Positions 45,930 through 58,138 of a DNA stretch of 64,000 nucleotides are shown piece after piece (position 1 is the stretch's first letter; each line of letters starts with the position of its first letter). Source of the stretch: Spirometra erinaceieuropaei (taxonomy: Eukaryota > Platyhelminthes > Cestoda > Diphyllobothriidea > Diphyllobothriidae); assembly GCA_902702965.1 (NCBI GenBank), contig CACRXP010000089.1, positions 697,459-761,458 of the forward strand, in the 5' to 3' direction. A model generated the notes under the pieces. It worked only from the letters and a program-made list of their open reading frames with translations, was not told the DNA's origin and made no database searches. Made by a program: the position numbers and the translations under genes.

Positions 45930-47320
45930 CGCGGGAACGGACACACTCCGCAATCGTGGTCCGTTGGTGCGGACGAATAGTATGCGAGCTGGACCCGTAT
46001 TATTGGGTACTGGTACGTGCGAACGTACTTGGACCCTGCTACCCGGTCCGACGCCGTGAAACCCCACATCAACGTTATGTTGATGTCTGCTTTCTGTCTG
46101 GAATCCGAATCCCCAACTTAGGCGCTCAGAAAATATAAATTCAGGGAATCAACTTCCACTTCACCCTGTATCACAGCAGCCCACGCGACTTCTGGTAGAC
46201 ACAGTATGACGGACGCCCCGGCAACAAACGAACGATGCGCCGCTTGTATGGAAACCAGTCAATGACCGGATGGCTTTACAAAAGTCTCTTTAGTTTCCGT
46301 GCCCTCACCAACAGCAGCTGTCGAACAGCACGATAACGACACCTACTCTCACCAAGAGGAGTTCGTTGAACGACTCCTTCGCCGTGATTTGCTGACTGAT
46401 GCCGAGGACCGGAATAGTCGGAAGGGACCCGGCGGCTCTTCGAAAACCACCTATTGGCTGCTTTGGACCCGTCTGTCAATGCGACATTTGGAAGGGAACG
46501 CCCGATTTTTCTTACAAGGACCGACTATTTATTAACAAAATGTGCTTCCAGCATCGTCACAAACGTCCACTGACCTGTTATTCAAACGGCCAGTCAGATC
46601 AACTACATTCTAATTTGTTCAAGTTTACGTAACTGGGTTTACGATAGTAGATCGATGCGTGGTGCCTGTCATGTTAACATAAGTCCATGGCTAAACTCCA
46701 TCTTATCTACCACTTTTATATTTATGGTTTTAGTCCCAGTACGTCAATTGTAAGATGAATAAAGCCATGTTATATGGTATTCTCGTTCCGACTCTTGCAT
46801 CCATAGTTATTAGTCCTCTCAATCTCGTGTGCTTGCTATGGTCCTAGCTGCAACAGTAACGCCTATGGGTTGAATCATATTCTTGTTCACACGCCTGTAA
46901 GTTCACCTCTCATCTGCCCTCCCCCCCAAATGCCCTAATGTCACGGAACTTCAACAACCTAGCACCACCAAAGCCCTTGGCACAGAAATTCCGTCCCGCT
47001 TTACGACTGGATCTGACGGAAAAGGCAGTGGTCAGTGGTCATAATTGATGTTAACAGTTTATGGGGCAGGTGAGAAAATTCTTGTATTCATACAGCGGCC
47101 CTGCGGTAACTGAATCAGTGAAGGAACCCCCCAGCTTGTTGATATAAGCGAGTAGGCGAGTTCCAGAACGCAGTTACAGTGGTCGCATCTTCTTCTTCTG
47201 AGCCCTGCAGTTGTCTGCCCAGACGGATCGAGCCAGGTTCCGCAACAATGATTCCTTCTGCTAACTCCGGAAAATGACAAAGTTGGTTAAGGATGAGCAA
47301 CAAAAATACTAGACTGAAGC
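45930..47320. other. Stretch without supported genes
   Basis: This contains a C-rich run at about 46918 and open frames without motifs. Nothing is supported as coding. Confidence 0.35.
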
Positions 47321-47339
47321 AGCGACCTGCATGGAGCGG

Positions 47340-49080
47340 GCCTCAAATGCTGATGACAGTCGAAACTACCAAATTATCTGCCAAGTTAGTGGTAAGCCCT
47401 CCGTCCTGAGTGAATCTGTTCGCGATCTGAATGGTGACTTTACTGCTAACAAATCGGTCGAGGTCGATCGTCGGCGTGGGCACTTCGAGCACTTTCCTAG
47501 CCTTATTGATCAGCCCACCACACCCTCTCCAGCCCATGCAGTGTCATTTGACCCCCCTGAGGCGGAAGTTGCCAGTGTAATACAGTCTGCACAACAACAA
47601 GGCACCCGGAGAGGACAGTATTCAAACTGAAATCTAAGTGTTATGTCGGCACTCTGTCTTCATGAGTTGGTTGGGCAAGCGTGGGGAAATGAGGTCGTTC
47701 CTGACGACTGGGGCTCAGGTATCCCTGTAATTGTCCTCAAGAAGGAAGACGAGACGGAGTGTGAGACCTACCGTTGCGTAATCTTCATCGATTTTGCTGC
47801 GAAGATCTTCGCTGTTGTCCTTTCCATGCCAGTCTAGGGTGTGTGATTAGGACGAGACCTAACTAAGCCGGCTGCCAGGCTGGATGTGGATGCGCGGGTC
47901 AAATATTCACACAGCGGCGCATTCTTGAATTCCGCTATGGCTTCCAGCAACCAACGGCTGTCTGCTTTGCTGACTTCGTTGCTGCATTTGATTCTGTTCA
48001 GCGCGAATGCCTGTGGCGGATAACGGAGCTAGATGGTTTGCTGGCAAAAATCATCGCTATGGTCAAGGCCTACTATCGCTTCTCCACTGAACGAGTTTTT
48101 GTCCACAGCCCTCTGTCCCAACCGTTCGATATCCGATCTGGCGTCCGACAAGGTTGAACCTGTCGCCTATTCTATCCAACCACACCATTAGCTGGATTCT
48201 TGAAAGAGCCGTACACACTTGTCGTTGTTAGATTTGCATCCGGACGCCGACTGACCTCGACTACGCTGACGATACTACCTTGCCAGCCGCACACTTTGGT
48301 GATCTACAGTCCGTGGTGTCAAGGCTGAATGATGTCACGAAATCCGTCGGTTTATCCATAAACGCTGGGATGACCAAAATGTTTTCAAGCTGCATCCCTG
48401 AGCGGGATGGCACCCCTGTGGACTAATGACTGTCAGTTTGAAGAAGTATATGGTCTAGATACCTCGGGGCGAGGCTGCTACCGAATGCATAGAGCAAAAA
48501 GGACATTATATCCCGAGTAGATACTGCCCGTAGGTTTTTCTCCATCCTTAGAAAGTGCATATTGTCTTGACGCGACTTCTCCATTGATACAAATATCTGC
48601 GTGTACCGTGCATCCATCCAGTCAGCCCTACAAGGTTGTGAATGTCGAACCGCGCGTCTTGAGAATGAGCGAAAACGTAGTGTTTAGTCACCGCTTCCTG
48701 AAGACCATCCTTCGAGTTAAGTACGCCGACTTCGTTCCGAATGAGCCACTCCGCATTTGCTGCGACAACATCGCGGAGGTGTCCAAGACCATCCAGGAAG
48801 GACAAATGAGGTAGTTTTGGCATCGTCGTCGTCCGCTCATGAGGCCAGTCTTGCTGTCATCGATCCGGCGCTGTTGCCTATCTGCAGGGGTCGGAAATGG
48901 CAACACAAACCCTAGGCCGACATTATTCGTCAAGATATGGAGGTTGTTTTTGCACCCTTGCTATTTGGTCGCCGTTGCTAGAGAAGAGAATGAGTCGAGC
49001 TGTCCAGCTCCGCTGCTGCGGTCGTCACGCATGAAGAGGTACAACTGGCGACATCATCGAAACCGGCTAGGTTAGGCATG
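47340..49080 (+). mobile_element. RTE-type LINE remnant, reverse transcriptase
   Basis: The plus strand contains: the pre-RT region (QVSGKPSVLSESVRDLNGDF, ADNS-like, SFDPPEAEVASVIQ); RT start (EVVPDDWGSGIPVIVLKKED, then CVIFIDFAAKIFAVV); catalytic blocks (QQPTAVCFADFVAAFDSVQR, IAMVKAYYRFST, FDIRSGVRQG); a decayed FADD position; SVGLSINAGMTKMFSSCIP; and the C-terminal ILRVKYADFVPNE and RCDNIAEVSKTIQE-like blocks to about 48810. Stops and frameshifts are scattered. Same family as 1430-2090. Confidence 0.85.
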
Positions 49081-50550
49081 GTGGCAGCCGTACCAGGTGC
49101 TTTGTAGATTTCTGATCTAGTCTTGACTGCTGTACTCCAGGCCGGCCGATCCTGGACGAAGTCCTTCCAGATCTTCACACTAATTTGCCTATCCTTGATG
49201 GAGGTTTTTTTAGCGTCGCATTTGTCCGCTTTGTCGGCATCACTGTGGCGACATCGTCACAGAATAGTCGATTGGGTATGTGCTCGTCGTCCATTCTCAC
49301 ATGGTCGCCCCACCGGATTTAGATGTGCTTCGACACACGTAGATGTTGAGGATTCCAGTTCGCCGTGGGACTTCCATATCTGGCTACCTCCGGATCAGTA
49401 GTCTTCGGAGGCAGCTGACATGGAAGTAGTTGGGCTTTGATTTACTTGGCGTAGACTTTCTAGGTGTCTCCCCACAGAGCAGCGCCGTTAGGAGTACGGC
49501 CAAATACATCTTAAATTTCCTGCTGGAACGATGATCACAGAGATTCTATACTGAGGCCTGCAGCTGGCCGAAGGCTTGACTGGCTTTAAAGATCCGGTTC
49601 GTTACCTTATCGTTGATATTGTCGCTTGGTGCTCAGGATTGTACGCCCGAGCTAGGCGACGTCGTCAACCACTATGAGCCGACTTGCATTCATGTTAATC
49701 GTGAATGAAGCGTGTTCGCCCGCTGGTGCTGCTTGAGTCATGACCACCGTTTCCTCGGTGTTGATGATCGCTCCGAAGCTGACGTTACCGGAGGCAAAGA
49801 AATCCATGATTCTTTGTATATTTGCCTCGGTCGCGGTTTTAAGTGCCCAGCCACTCATGAGGAGATCGTGAACTGTGGTTGTGAGTGTTCGCGTTGATAT
49901 CTGTATGTGTCACATATTTAGGAGCGGCCGTCGGTCCCGTAAAAATGTTGATTCCAGGGCGCTCTTTACTATATGCGTCCAGCAGCATAGTGGGAAACAT
50001 GAGGCTAGAATGTGGGTGCAGTTACACATCTCAACGTTATCCTACTGGTTACTGTAGATCTTTCCAGGGTGGCTGCATTTACCGTGACGCGAGCCATCAT
50101 CCCTTCTTACTGTGTCAGTGAGGTGCTCCCGACACTCGAATGTCAGCATAATCCTCCAGAGTTCTTCGTGATTCACGGTTTCTGAGTCCTTCGTTAGATC
50201 CACGAAGGTGGTGTAGAGGTTGGTGTGCATTTCCCGGCACTTCCGCAGTTGGCGTGCCGCGAAAATGATATCGATAGATCCGCGGTCCCATCAGAATCCA
50301 CAACGGCTTTCCGGGAGGAATCCTTGCTCCAGGTTCGTGTTGGACGATTGAAGAAGAGGATATGCACGAAGATTTCCTGTTGCGCCCGGGAGCAGTGTTC
50401 CTCTGTGGCTATCATTTGGTTGACAGTTTCCCTTGCGTTTGTAGATGCGCACCATGATAACGCCATTGAAGTCTTGAGGGACTTGTTCTGGCCACCACTT
50501 CTCCTGAAACAGCGAGTTAAGCTTTTCAGTGAACCGTAATTGCGACCCCT
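49000..50550 (-). mobile_element. RTE-type LINE remnant of the zinc-finger family, reverse transcriptase
   Basis: From 50550 downwards the minus strand reads the RT start (PQDFNGVIMVRIYKRKGNCQ-like), ARQLRKCREMHTNLYTTFVD, LTKDSETVNHEELWRIMLTF (catalytic D replaced by the decayed KDSETVN). It continues with ADD-region TVHDLLMSGWALKTATEANI, ASGNVSFGAIINTEETVVMT and, after a gap, DFVQDRPAWSTAVKTRSEIY near 49150. Here the zinc-finger tail is missing. It ends 170 bases upstream of the GRIPAP1-like start codon, facing away. Confidence 0.8.
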
Positions 50551-50666
50551 ATTTTGTGGTCCTACTATAGACAACGAACCGGTGGAATAAAATATCTACT
50601 TGCTTTAAGCGGGGGGGGGCTGCCTCTCTACACCATGTTTACTTTTTCCAATCCAATACTCACCAA

Positions 50667-50715
50667 TACTCTCTTTTTTACCACCGCTTTCTTTCATTTC
50701 TTTTTCTCGTCAAAG
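50667..50715 (+). promoter_or_regulatory. Splice (or spliced-leader) acceptor just upstream of the GRIPAP1-like ATG
   Basis: A strong polypyrimidine tract (CTCTCTTTTTTACC... TTTCTTTCATTTC) ends in CGTCAAAG at 50715, five bases before the ATG at 50721. Such an acceptor either ends a 5'-UTR intron or receives a spliced leader, a mechanism known in tapeworms. Confidence 0.5.
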
Positions 50716-50720
50716 AAGCG

Positions 50721-51791
50721 ATGCAAACAAACATATCAGCTGAAGAGTTTGCACGCTTCCAAAGTCAACTTCTCGAGATACGTCAGCAGAAGTACACCGC
50801 GGATGAGGCTCGTGAACGCGCCGAGAGGGGGGCCAAGCAGCTGGAAGCTTCGCTTGCTGCCAAGTCCTGCGAACTAGCTGAAGTGCTCAGCACTCTATCA
50901 CGTGTTCAGCGCGCTGGCGACATTGACAGTGTGGTGCGTGAGAACCAGGTCCTGCGTCAGAAACTCGTAAGCATTGAGTCATCTTTCCAACTACAGACGG
51001 CCACTCTTCGGGGGGAATGTGAACGTTTGCAGGCTGATAATGCTGTCCTCCTTTCATCACTCAAGCTTGCCGGACAATCTTCCGAGGGTCATCCACCTGG
51101 TGAAGACATCTGCACGCAGACCGAAGCTAATTTTCCTATCCTGCCTACTGCTATTACACAAACCGACCCCCCATCTATGCACTCCGCCTCCTGTCAGACC
51201 ACACTCTCCCTTGGCGATTACGCCCATCTCGAAAAAGCTTTGCAAGCCAGCGAACTCTCACTGGCTGATTTGGAGATGCGACTAAACGAGGCTAATCGGC
51301 AGCTAATAGAGGAGAAACTGCGGTGGGGTCATCAGCATGATGATCTGACGGATCAGTTGCAGGAACGGGAGCGACAGGTCCAACGTCTCCAAGAAGAATG
51401 TGAGGATATAGCCAATGAATTAGCCACCACACAGACCCGAAACGAACGGGTTCAGCGAGACCTGCGTCGACAGCTGGCTAGGGCCATAAGGTCTTTCAAG
51501 GGTTCAACCTTTGCTGTCAGTGGCGGTGCTGACTCTTCTTCGACCTCTAGTCTGGTGCTCGTCAACTCCCCATTCTTGCAACAGACTCAACCGCAACCAG
51601 TAGCTACCTGGAATCGTTATGCTGGAGAAACCGATCTCACATCGAACAATTCTTTTAGTATTTGCAATACGATCGGCGGTGGCAGTAGCGGGGGCGGTGA
51701 TGGTGGCGGCAGCGACGAGGTCTCCGAAACGTCTTCTAACACCAGTCCCCAAAACGCTCAGACTGTGGCGTTCTCTGAAGAAGACTTTCGG
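50721..51791 (+). CDS. GRIPAP1: GRIP1-associated protein 1 (GRASP-1) homologue, exon 1
   Basis: This 357-codon exon begins MQTNISAEEFARFQSQLLEI, which aligns with the vertebrate GRASP-1 start (LSEEEFQRMQAQLLELR in the human protein). It continues as coiled-coil: residues 1-110 (with VVRENQVLRQKLVSIESSFQ matching the VLLSENEMLQAKL region) and about 170-260 (LEKALQASELSLADLEMRLN, DDLTDQLQERERQVQRLQEE, RNERVQRDLRRQLARAIRSF). A Ser/Gly-rich linker follows (about 265-345), ending FSEEDFR. GRASP-1 is a Rab4-linked neuronal recycling-endosome protein that binds GRIP; a role in endosomal recycling is inferred by homology. The exon ends CGG/GTATGT in phase 0. Confidence 0.85.
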
Positions 51792-52019
51792 GTATGTTTC
51801 TACTACGAGTAACTTGTTTTGCTAAAACATCCCCGGAAATCGTTTTACCACCATAATCGCTTAGAAAGGTCACAAAGTATGCGCCGAGTAATGAGTTAGA
51901 TAAGTTATTACTTTCTCACCAAGAAGGAAAATTCTCGACGAATGTTACCCCAACGACAAGAAGAACCAGAATGATCGTCCTTGGTTTATTTCCCTTCACC
52001 AACTCGCCCTAATCCAGGC

Positions 52020-52530
52020 GCTGGTGCATGAAAATCCAACATTCGAACCAGGTCAACTAGTCATTAAGTCAGATGCTCTATCAGTTAATTCTCGCGTCAA
52101 CACCCTTTGGCTGTCATTGAGAATATTCAATAACACGGTGCCGGCGTCCGCCGATGTATTCCGGTTGGAGGACGGAAAACGGAGCAAAGTCGTGCGTCAT
52201 TACATAAAGACCAGGACAAGATCTTCACACCGAACACAAGAAATCCGAACAGACACGACCCCGAAGGGGAGGCAGCGTTACAAGCGTCCTCCATCGAAGT
52301 GACGACACGCAACGCTAGCAGTCGTAAAGCCTCACAAACATCAGCCAAAGGGTTGAAACAGCGAAAGAAAAAATCGATCTGTCTGAAGTCGATTAGTTCG
52401 ATCGGTCATTTAAAATTCTGGTCGATTTTCGGCATTAGACGCTTTAAAAGTGAAAAGTCGGCCATGCTCTTCGAAACGTCAGTAATAGGACAAATCTGTT
52501 CCGGTGAGCAACTTCAGTTTCTTGGATAGC
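52020..52530 (+). mobile_element. R4 element, second copy
   Basis: This copy aligns with the reverse complement of 7440-7800. Shared blocks: CGAAAGAAAAAATCGATC, TTAAAATTCTGGTCGATTTT, TTCGAAACGTCAG, CCGGTGAGCA. The deduced peptide keeps QRKKKSI and the following layout but with stops. The left inverted arm is not obvious. Confidence 0.5.
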
Positions 52531-53020
52531 GGAATAGTCTTCTTGCGACCCAGTCCCATATTATCTAGGTGTTGTTTTTCTTCCGAATACGTCACAATGC
52601 TACACAAGGCGTCATTTCACACCAAACGGCGAAATGAAAGTTCGTCTTAAAAATTTCCGGCAGTAAATAGACGGACTTAGCCAACGGAAACCATTCATAC
52701 TGCAGATATAATGATGTGTGACATACTGCCAACCTGGTGACAAGTTAGCCGAGTTGAACATATGCGTATTCATCGCACGTCGAATCACTGTCGGCCACTC
52801 TGACCAATAAATTCCATGCCGCACCGCCCTGTTCACGCTGTCCTAAATCAAAAACCGTAGTTGCCTGTTCGAATGCATTCAAAAGCTTGATAGTGACCAT
52901 TAAATAACCACACTCCATTCATACAGTGACCACAAAACTAAGGTTGGTCATCATTGATCATAGCAAACGAGCCATAAAGCGAAGTATGCGATTAAAATCT
53001 CTTTCACTTCTTATATGGTC

Positions 53021-53500
53021 TTATCTGTTTGCTAACGCTATCCTTCGAGATCGTATCGTACTTATAAAGGTTGAATGAAGGCCCACGATGTCCACTTCGG
53101 GAAGCAGTTCTGGATATAATGTCTGCACGTAATAAGTGACTTCAGTTGCCTGCAAAATGACAACTTCAAAGAGTTTCCTATAGGTAGTCTGCTGAGTATG
53201 AACGCAGGAGTCTAGGTTTGTTTGAACGAGTCGGTTCTGGTGCAGTACTTCTCTAGCGGCAAAATTCCACTTTCCAGTGAACCTGACTTCAGCTATTTCT
53301 GATAGGTTGCCTGACCACTCACAAATTTTTACTCCCCTTATTGTTAACGCAAAGTCGCCGGCAAACCCATCGCTACACGTAACCTCAGTCGGTCTCCTTA
53401 TGCGGCTGCCAATTCTGAGCGTTGTCCTTCGAAGACGAACGAAAATCCTAGGTCGAGTGAAGCAGTCCCGCTGCCGTAACTCAAGGATGCCTCGTGTCAT
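53021..53500 (-). other. Unassigned 159-codon minus-strand frame
   Basis: This is one of the longest uninterrupted frames outside GRIPAP1, reading on the minus strand within its intron. It includes FTGKWNFAAREVLHQNRLVQ, TNLDSCVHTQQTTYRKLFEV and ELLPEVDIVGLHSTFIST. Composition looks protein-like, but I recognise no family and no splice sites or poly(A) signal fix its borders. It could be a nested gene or a transposon ORF. Confidence 0.3.
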
Positions 53501-56500
53501 CCAAGAAAGACGGTTCAGGTAATTTAAGCGCGCCCTTTGCGGCCTGCCCTATGAAGATCATGTCATTTCTCTAGATCCTGCGCCGCCGCCTATGTGGAAA
53601 ACGCGAAGGGGGGCCCACTAACAAGACAAACGGGAGTCTTCGACATCTGACTTTCATTGTTCGAAAAGAGAATGAGTCTACGAAAGCTTTGAGGCCGCAC
53701 AAATCAGGATCGAAGGCGTATAAGCAGATGCCCCGAGCGTGCAAACTTCATGCTCGAGTGTGAAGATGTAGAAAGTTGCCTACACGTTCACTAGGACAAC
53801 TTATTAGCCGTTTGTAGTTCTGTCGGTTATTGATATAAAAAACCACAGATCACCGCCACCCGAAAGATCTGTCCCCTTCCTCTGAGTGGGGGTCCACGGT
53901 ACTTCATGTACCATTCTTCTGCAGCCAGCGTTGCCTGTGACCTAACCGTTTGCAAAGAAGAAGCACAAAAATAACCATTTTCATTAGTCTTACTTTCCTT
54001 TCCAACTCGAAATCTTTTCGTTGCCAAATTTCGGTACATATTCGAATTAAAATATATTGAGACTACTCCCAGAATTTGCGTTTGATGAATGCGTTTTTCA
54101 CTTGGCCTATTCGGCGCAGAGAAGGGATTTTAATACAAATACCTTAGATGTTTCTTAAAGGACAATATTCGTAGAGTGCCATTAATAAATAGGATAGGAA
54201 ATGATTAGAGTTTAATGTAAAATTGAGTAGGATTTGTTGTATGACGAGTGCCAGTTAGCCGCAACACACCAGATCCAAACATTTTGTCCTACCTTAGTCT
54301 AAAACGGTTGGAGCACGTGTTATTTTTACGCTGAAGACACGACGTAAATGTACGTATTGGTTTACCATACAGGCTTATTTCAGAGACAAATATTCTAAGT
54401 GGCGTGATTACGCGACCAACCAGACAAGCCAATCTTTGCCTACTGCCACTCAGCAAACATCATGTTATTGGTCGGTACAAAGGGTGTAGCAATCTCTGTC
54501 TCGTGACACACTTCGCCTTCAAGGCTGCTCTTGTCTCTCCTTCCATTTCTGTCAATCGCCTTTGTCTTGTCGAAATCAACTTTTGCATCTCCAGCTCGCA
54601 TGCGAACCATCGGAGCCGACAGCTTGGCGCGACTTTGCGGTGCGTATGGGCCGTAGAGACCGCAGCACTCAACTAACGTTGTAGTCAGTAATCAGTCTTG
54701 TTCTCTCTTCAAGTTACCTCGTCTCCCTGACGTTTGAGTTAACAACTTCACGATTGCCGCCCAAAGGAGGCGGGATAGTGATCGTAGTACGATCTGTTTC
54801 TCTTCTTTTACACTGCTGAGTAAATGGCTGTCCAAGTTAGCCGGAATCTACTCTGTACACGTCTGTAGCATAATGAATGCACCCACTTGCGCGTCCGAAT
54901 TTTACTCCATTTCATTTCGTCTCCAACTCGGCTATTTCTTATCTAATACGGTGTCAGGTAACGATGACAGCATTCACTTTCAGAAGCAATTTGCTGCAAA
55001 GAAAACAGCCGCGGTGGATTGTGTTACGGTCGTCTCTGGCCATGTTGTAAGCTTGCCAACTTCTGACAACCTGTGGAAAAGCAAATTGATCGCAGTGTGG
55101 TTGATGAGCAAGTTTTTAATCCATTTTCTGGGCGTGATCTGAAGACAGACGATTTTCTATCGTGTATATAACCGTCTGCCACATGACTCCCAGATTTCGA
55201 AATTGTCATAATCGAAATGCGAGAAAGTCCCGCCCTACCTGAGCAGAACCGCGTTCATTACATGGTTCAAGAGAACTGTGGAGACCGAGCTCATGGGACG
55301 GGATGGTTTTCATAAGTCCCTCCAGGCAAACGCACTCGAGCTTTCGCGATATGGGAGGCTGACCTGTGTTCGCCGCCTGTCTCAGTTCTATGGATTAAGC
55401 AGCAGTCTAGGACAACACTTGGCTAGCGTCTACCCCTAATAAAGTAGGCAGTCTGTTTTTGCACCCTAGTTACTTGAGTACCAAGTCAACAGGTACTGGA
55501 ACGTTGTGTTACCCAGAAGCACCTAGTTAACTACAGCAAAATCAAGAAGCCTTTAACCATTGTTGCATCGATTACTGATAGCAAACTCTCGAATGAAGCG
55601 TCAACAGCCTGGTGAAAGCGGTAGTGGAGCTCGTATCTTTCACCCTTTATCCGCGTTAATTGTAGGTACATAAACGACAACAGCTCTTATGTTAGTAATT
55701 TTTTTTTCAACGGTATGCGCATGATGCGAGGAGAGACAGATTGTTTCTCTTTTTCGTCAGCGTGAGCGCGACGTCTGCCTGAGTCGTCACACACGCCACT
55801 TTAGCACGGATGATACAGAACGTCCGGTCCTGGGGCTTTGATTGTTATTGTGCGGAACCCAGACATTTGGACATGCGATAGCCAGGCGATGTTAATACTA
55901 GAGGTAGAGGGCAAGCCCATCGTCAGGTAATTTGCCGGGGTCTTTAAGGGCACGCGCGTTCTAACGAACAACACAAATCCGCCATCTTCGCGAAGAATGC
56001 CTGGATCAGGCCTGAACTCCGTAGGATGGATCGCATGAAGTAGGTTAGGTGCGTTCATGCGATCTGTAAAGATATGGTTGAGGTGAGGTCCTCCGTCACG
56101 TCCTGCTTGCGGATGGAATTCTAAGTCTTAAGCTCACCACATAGTAATATCCCTATGGTTTTTGACCTTCTCTTAGGCAATCAACTTACCACATCGATGC
56201 CAAAACACCCCTGAAAGTAGTACCTCTGGAAAGTTTGTAACTGCTTATTTCGCAGGAAGGCTAACAAGTAGGTCCGTCTCCCCAGAGTTTCTGAGGTCCT
56301 GGGATGCACCCTGTCCACCCGCTCGTCCGAAATCTAGTTAAGCTGTTGCTCTCCAGACAACGGTTGCGTGGGACGGCCTTGTTATGGAATGATTTTTCTT
56401 GGTCGCCGAGTTCGAGGATGAACGTCTTCACTCCTGCGTGCACTCAGTTGGTTTCCAGGATTGTTGAAAGACTATGGATGAAACCCCGTCGTATGATGGG

Positions 56501-57348
56501 TCACATACTTCTGTGATGACGTTTTTACGGGTATCAGGTTTCTAGCGCTATCACCAACCTGGTCCAAGGGAGTCCTGCGAACTCCACAGCTCTTGTAAGG
56601 CTTCCGGTTTAATTTTACCATCAGTTTCGAGACCGCCCCTCTGGGGCCTCTACCCATCATTTCGTTGCGTTTTTGGTTCGAAGTAGGCTGGTTTTCAGCT
56701 TAAATATTCTATAGGATTGCTGGACTTTGGTTTTTCTTCGATTGTCTAGGAGTAGGTGCAGCGAGGGAACTTTGAAGAACTAAGAGCGCGTTACCAATTT
56801 TGTTAGGGCAATAGCCTGACCAGAGTCAAAGAGTGGACACTTAGGTGACTGACCATCATATGCGCGATCGCGTTCTCATTGCCGTTTATCCACCTGCCAA
56901 CAAATGACGAGCATATTTTCCTGTTAAAAGGTTGTGCTGGAAAAAAACAAAAAGTATTTGTGACGTTTGTTTTTTCAAATCTAAGCCTGACTAAATCAGC
57001 CCTTGTGACTGTCGGTCCATGTATGACGATGTCCCATGTGATCGCTGGGGCAGACGTCGATATCACCAGCCCTGACCGCACTGCCATATATTCGCTTTCG
57101 TCACCCATACCACCCGCCTTTTCTAAAAGTACTCGCAATCGACAGCTTTCCCTATCACGCCGGTTAAGTTTTCAGCTGGAATCTTGCTAAACCAGTTCTT
57201 ATGATAACCAACGATAGTACAAGATTCCTCAGGCGTTTAAATCGCCAGATCGGACCGCCGCGCCGGGCTTTTTGACTTGGCAAAAGAGCTTTGTCACTGA
57301 GTCACAAGAATCTCATTTTTATGCACTATATATATACCCACTCGGACT

Positions 57349-57721
57349 ACGGTATAATACCTTTACCATATGGACTTTATACTACTCGTAGTACTGCTTG
57401 TTTGTAGAATGGGCATTACGTGGTGATCCCACAGTAGTTGATTGTCTTCGACTCGAATATTCATTGAAATTTCGGTTCTGGCCCTAAAAAGTCATGTCCT
57501 GGAGATTTAACTCTAAGTCCTGCACTGAGTAATTTCTGAGATTATTCACTTGATTATTCTCTGGGGTTCATATAACAGAAACCGCATAGAGAGCGCTGGG
57601 GGTCCCACTGAAGAGCCGAACTCCTCGCAGTTGTGTCACGCAGCGGCAGAATATCGGCGGAACACGTGTCTGGGCTTTTAGCAAGTATCTGTGTCGGGAA
57701 TACGGTATAGTACCTTTACCA
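57349..57721. repeat. 20-bp direct repeat pair flanking 333 bp
   Basis: ACGGTATAATACCTTTACCA at 57349-57368 recurs at 57702-57721 with one difference (ACGGTATAGTACCTTTACCA). The second copy runs straight into (AT)n. No known element is recognised between them. Confidence 0.8.
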
Positions 57722-57747
57722 ATATATATATATATATATATATATAT
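57722..57747. repeat. (AT)13 microsatellite
   Basis: An uninterrupted ATAT run lies immediately before a SINE family 1 copy. Confidence 0.95.
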
Positions 57748-57751
57748 GTTT

Positions 57752-57897
57752 AGAAGGTGATACCGACAAAGACAAGGGAGACCGGAATGGCCATTTCTGG
57801 CTTATTAGCCGTCATCAGCCAGTCATACCCAACCCCAAGTGTGGATCACTTGAGATTCGAACCCGGGATCTTTGGTCATGGAGTTGAACGCTCTACC
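57752..57897 (-). repeat. SINE family 1, short copy
   Basis: It shares ACCGACAAAGACAAGGGAGA and GGCCATTTCTGGCTTATTAG with the other copies. The tRNA-like head differs: the minus strand has a near-perfect B box GGGTTCGAATCTC and an A-box-like CGGTAGAGCG. It represents a distinct subfamily by head sequence, and a (TG)7 run (57906-57919) follows. Confidence 0.75.
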
Positions 57898-58138
57898 GTT
57901 ATATATGTGTGTGTGTGTGCTCTTTTTCATATGTTCTTTTATACATCTTGAGCAGAAACCTCTACTGTTCACGCTTAGCTGATGACAATTTGGGATATTT
58001 AAAGATGGTGTCATTTTTAAGGAGCTGAAAAGTGACTATGACAAGGCGGGCAGGAAACAAGTCTTACAGTGACTCTTTTGAGAAATTCTTGTAATCGTCG
58101 GGCGGGATCTTTAAGACAGTTTTATTTTCCCTTTTCAG

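Larger units (their letters stand above)
51792..58138 (+). other. GRIPAP1-like intron, 6,347 bp
   Basis: The intron starts GTATGT and ends TTTTCCCTTTTCAG; both exons are in phase 0 at the junction. It contains an R4 copy (52020-52530), an unassigned minus-strand frame (53021-53500), a 20-bp direct repeat pair, an (AT)n tract and a SINE. Between about 53520 and 57340 I see no supported gene. Confidence 0.8.

Noticed and set aside
50554..50877. 107-codon frame overlapping the GRIPAP1-like start
   Set aside because: It lies in another frame over the polypyrimidine tract and exon 1; the GRASP-1 alignment fixes the correct frame.
51504..51825. Minus- and plus-strand frames overlapping the Ser/Gly-rich linker
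   Set aside because: Shadow frames of GRIPAP1-like exon 1.
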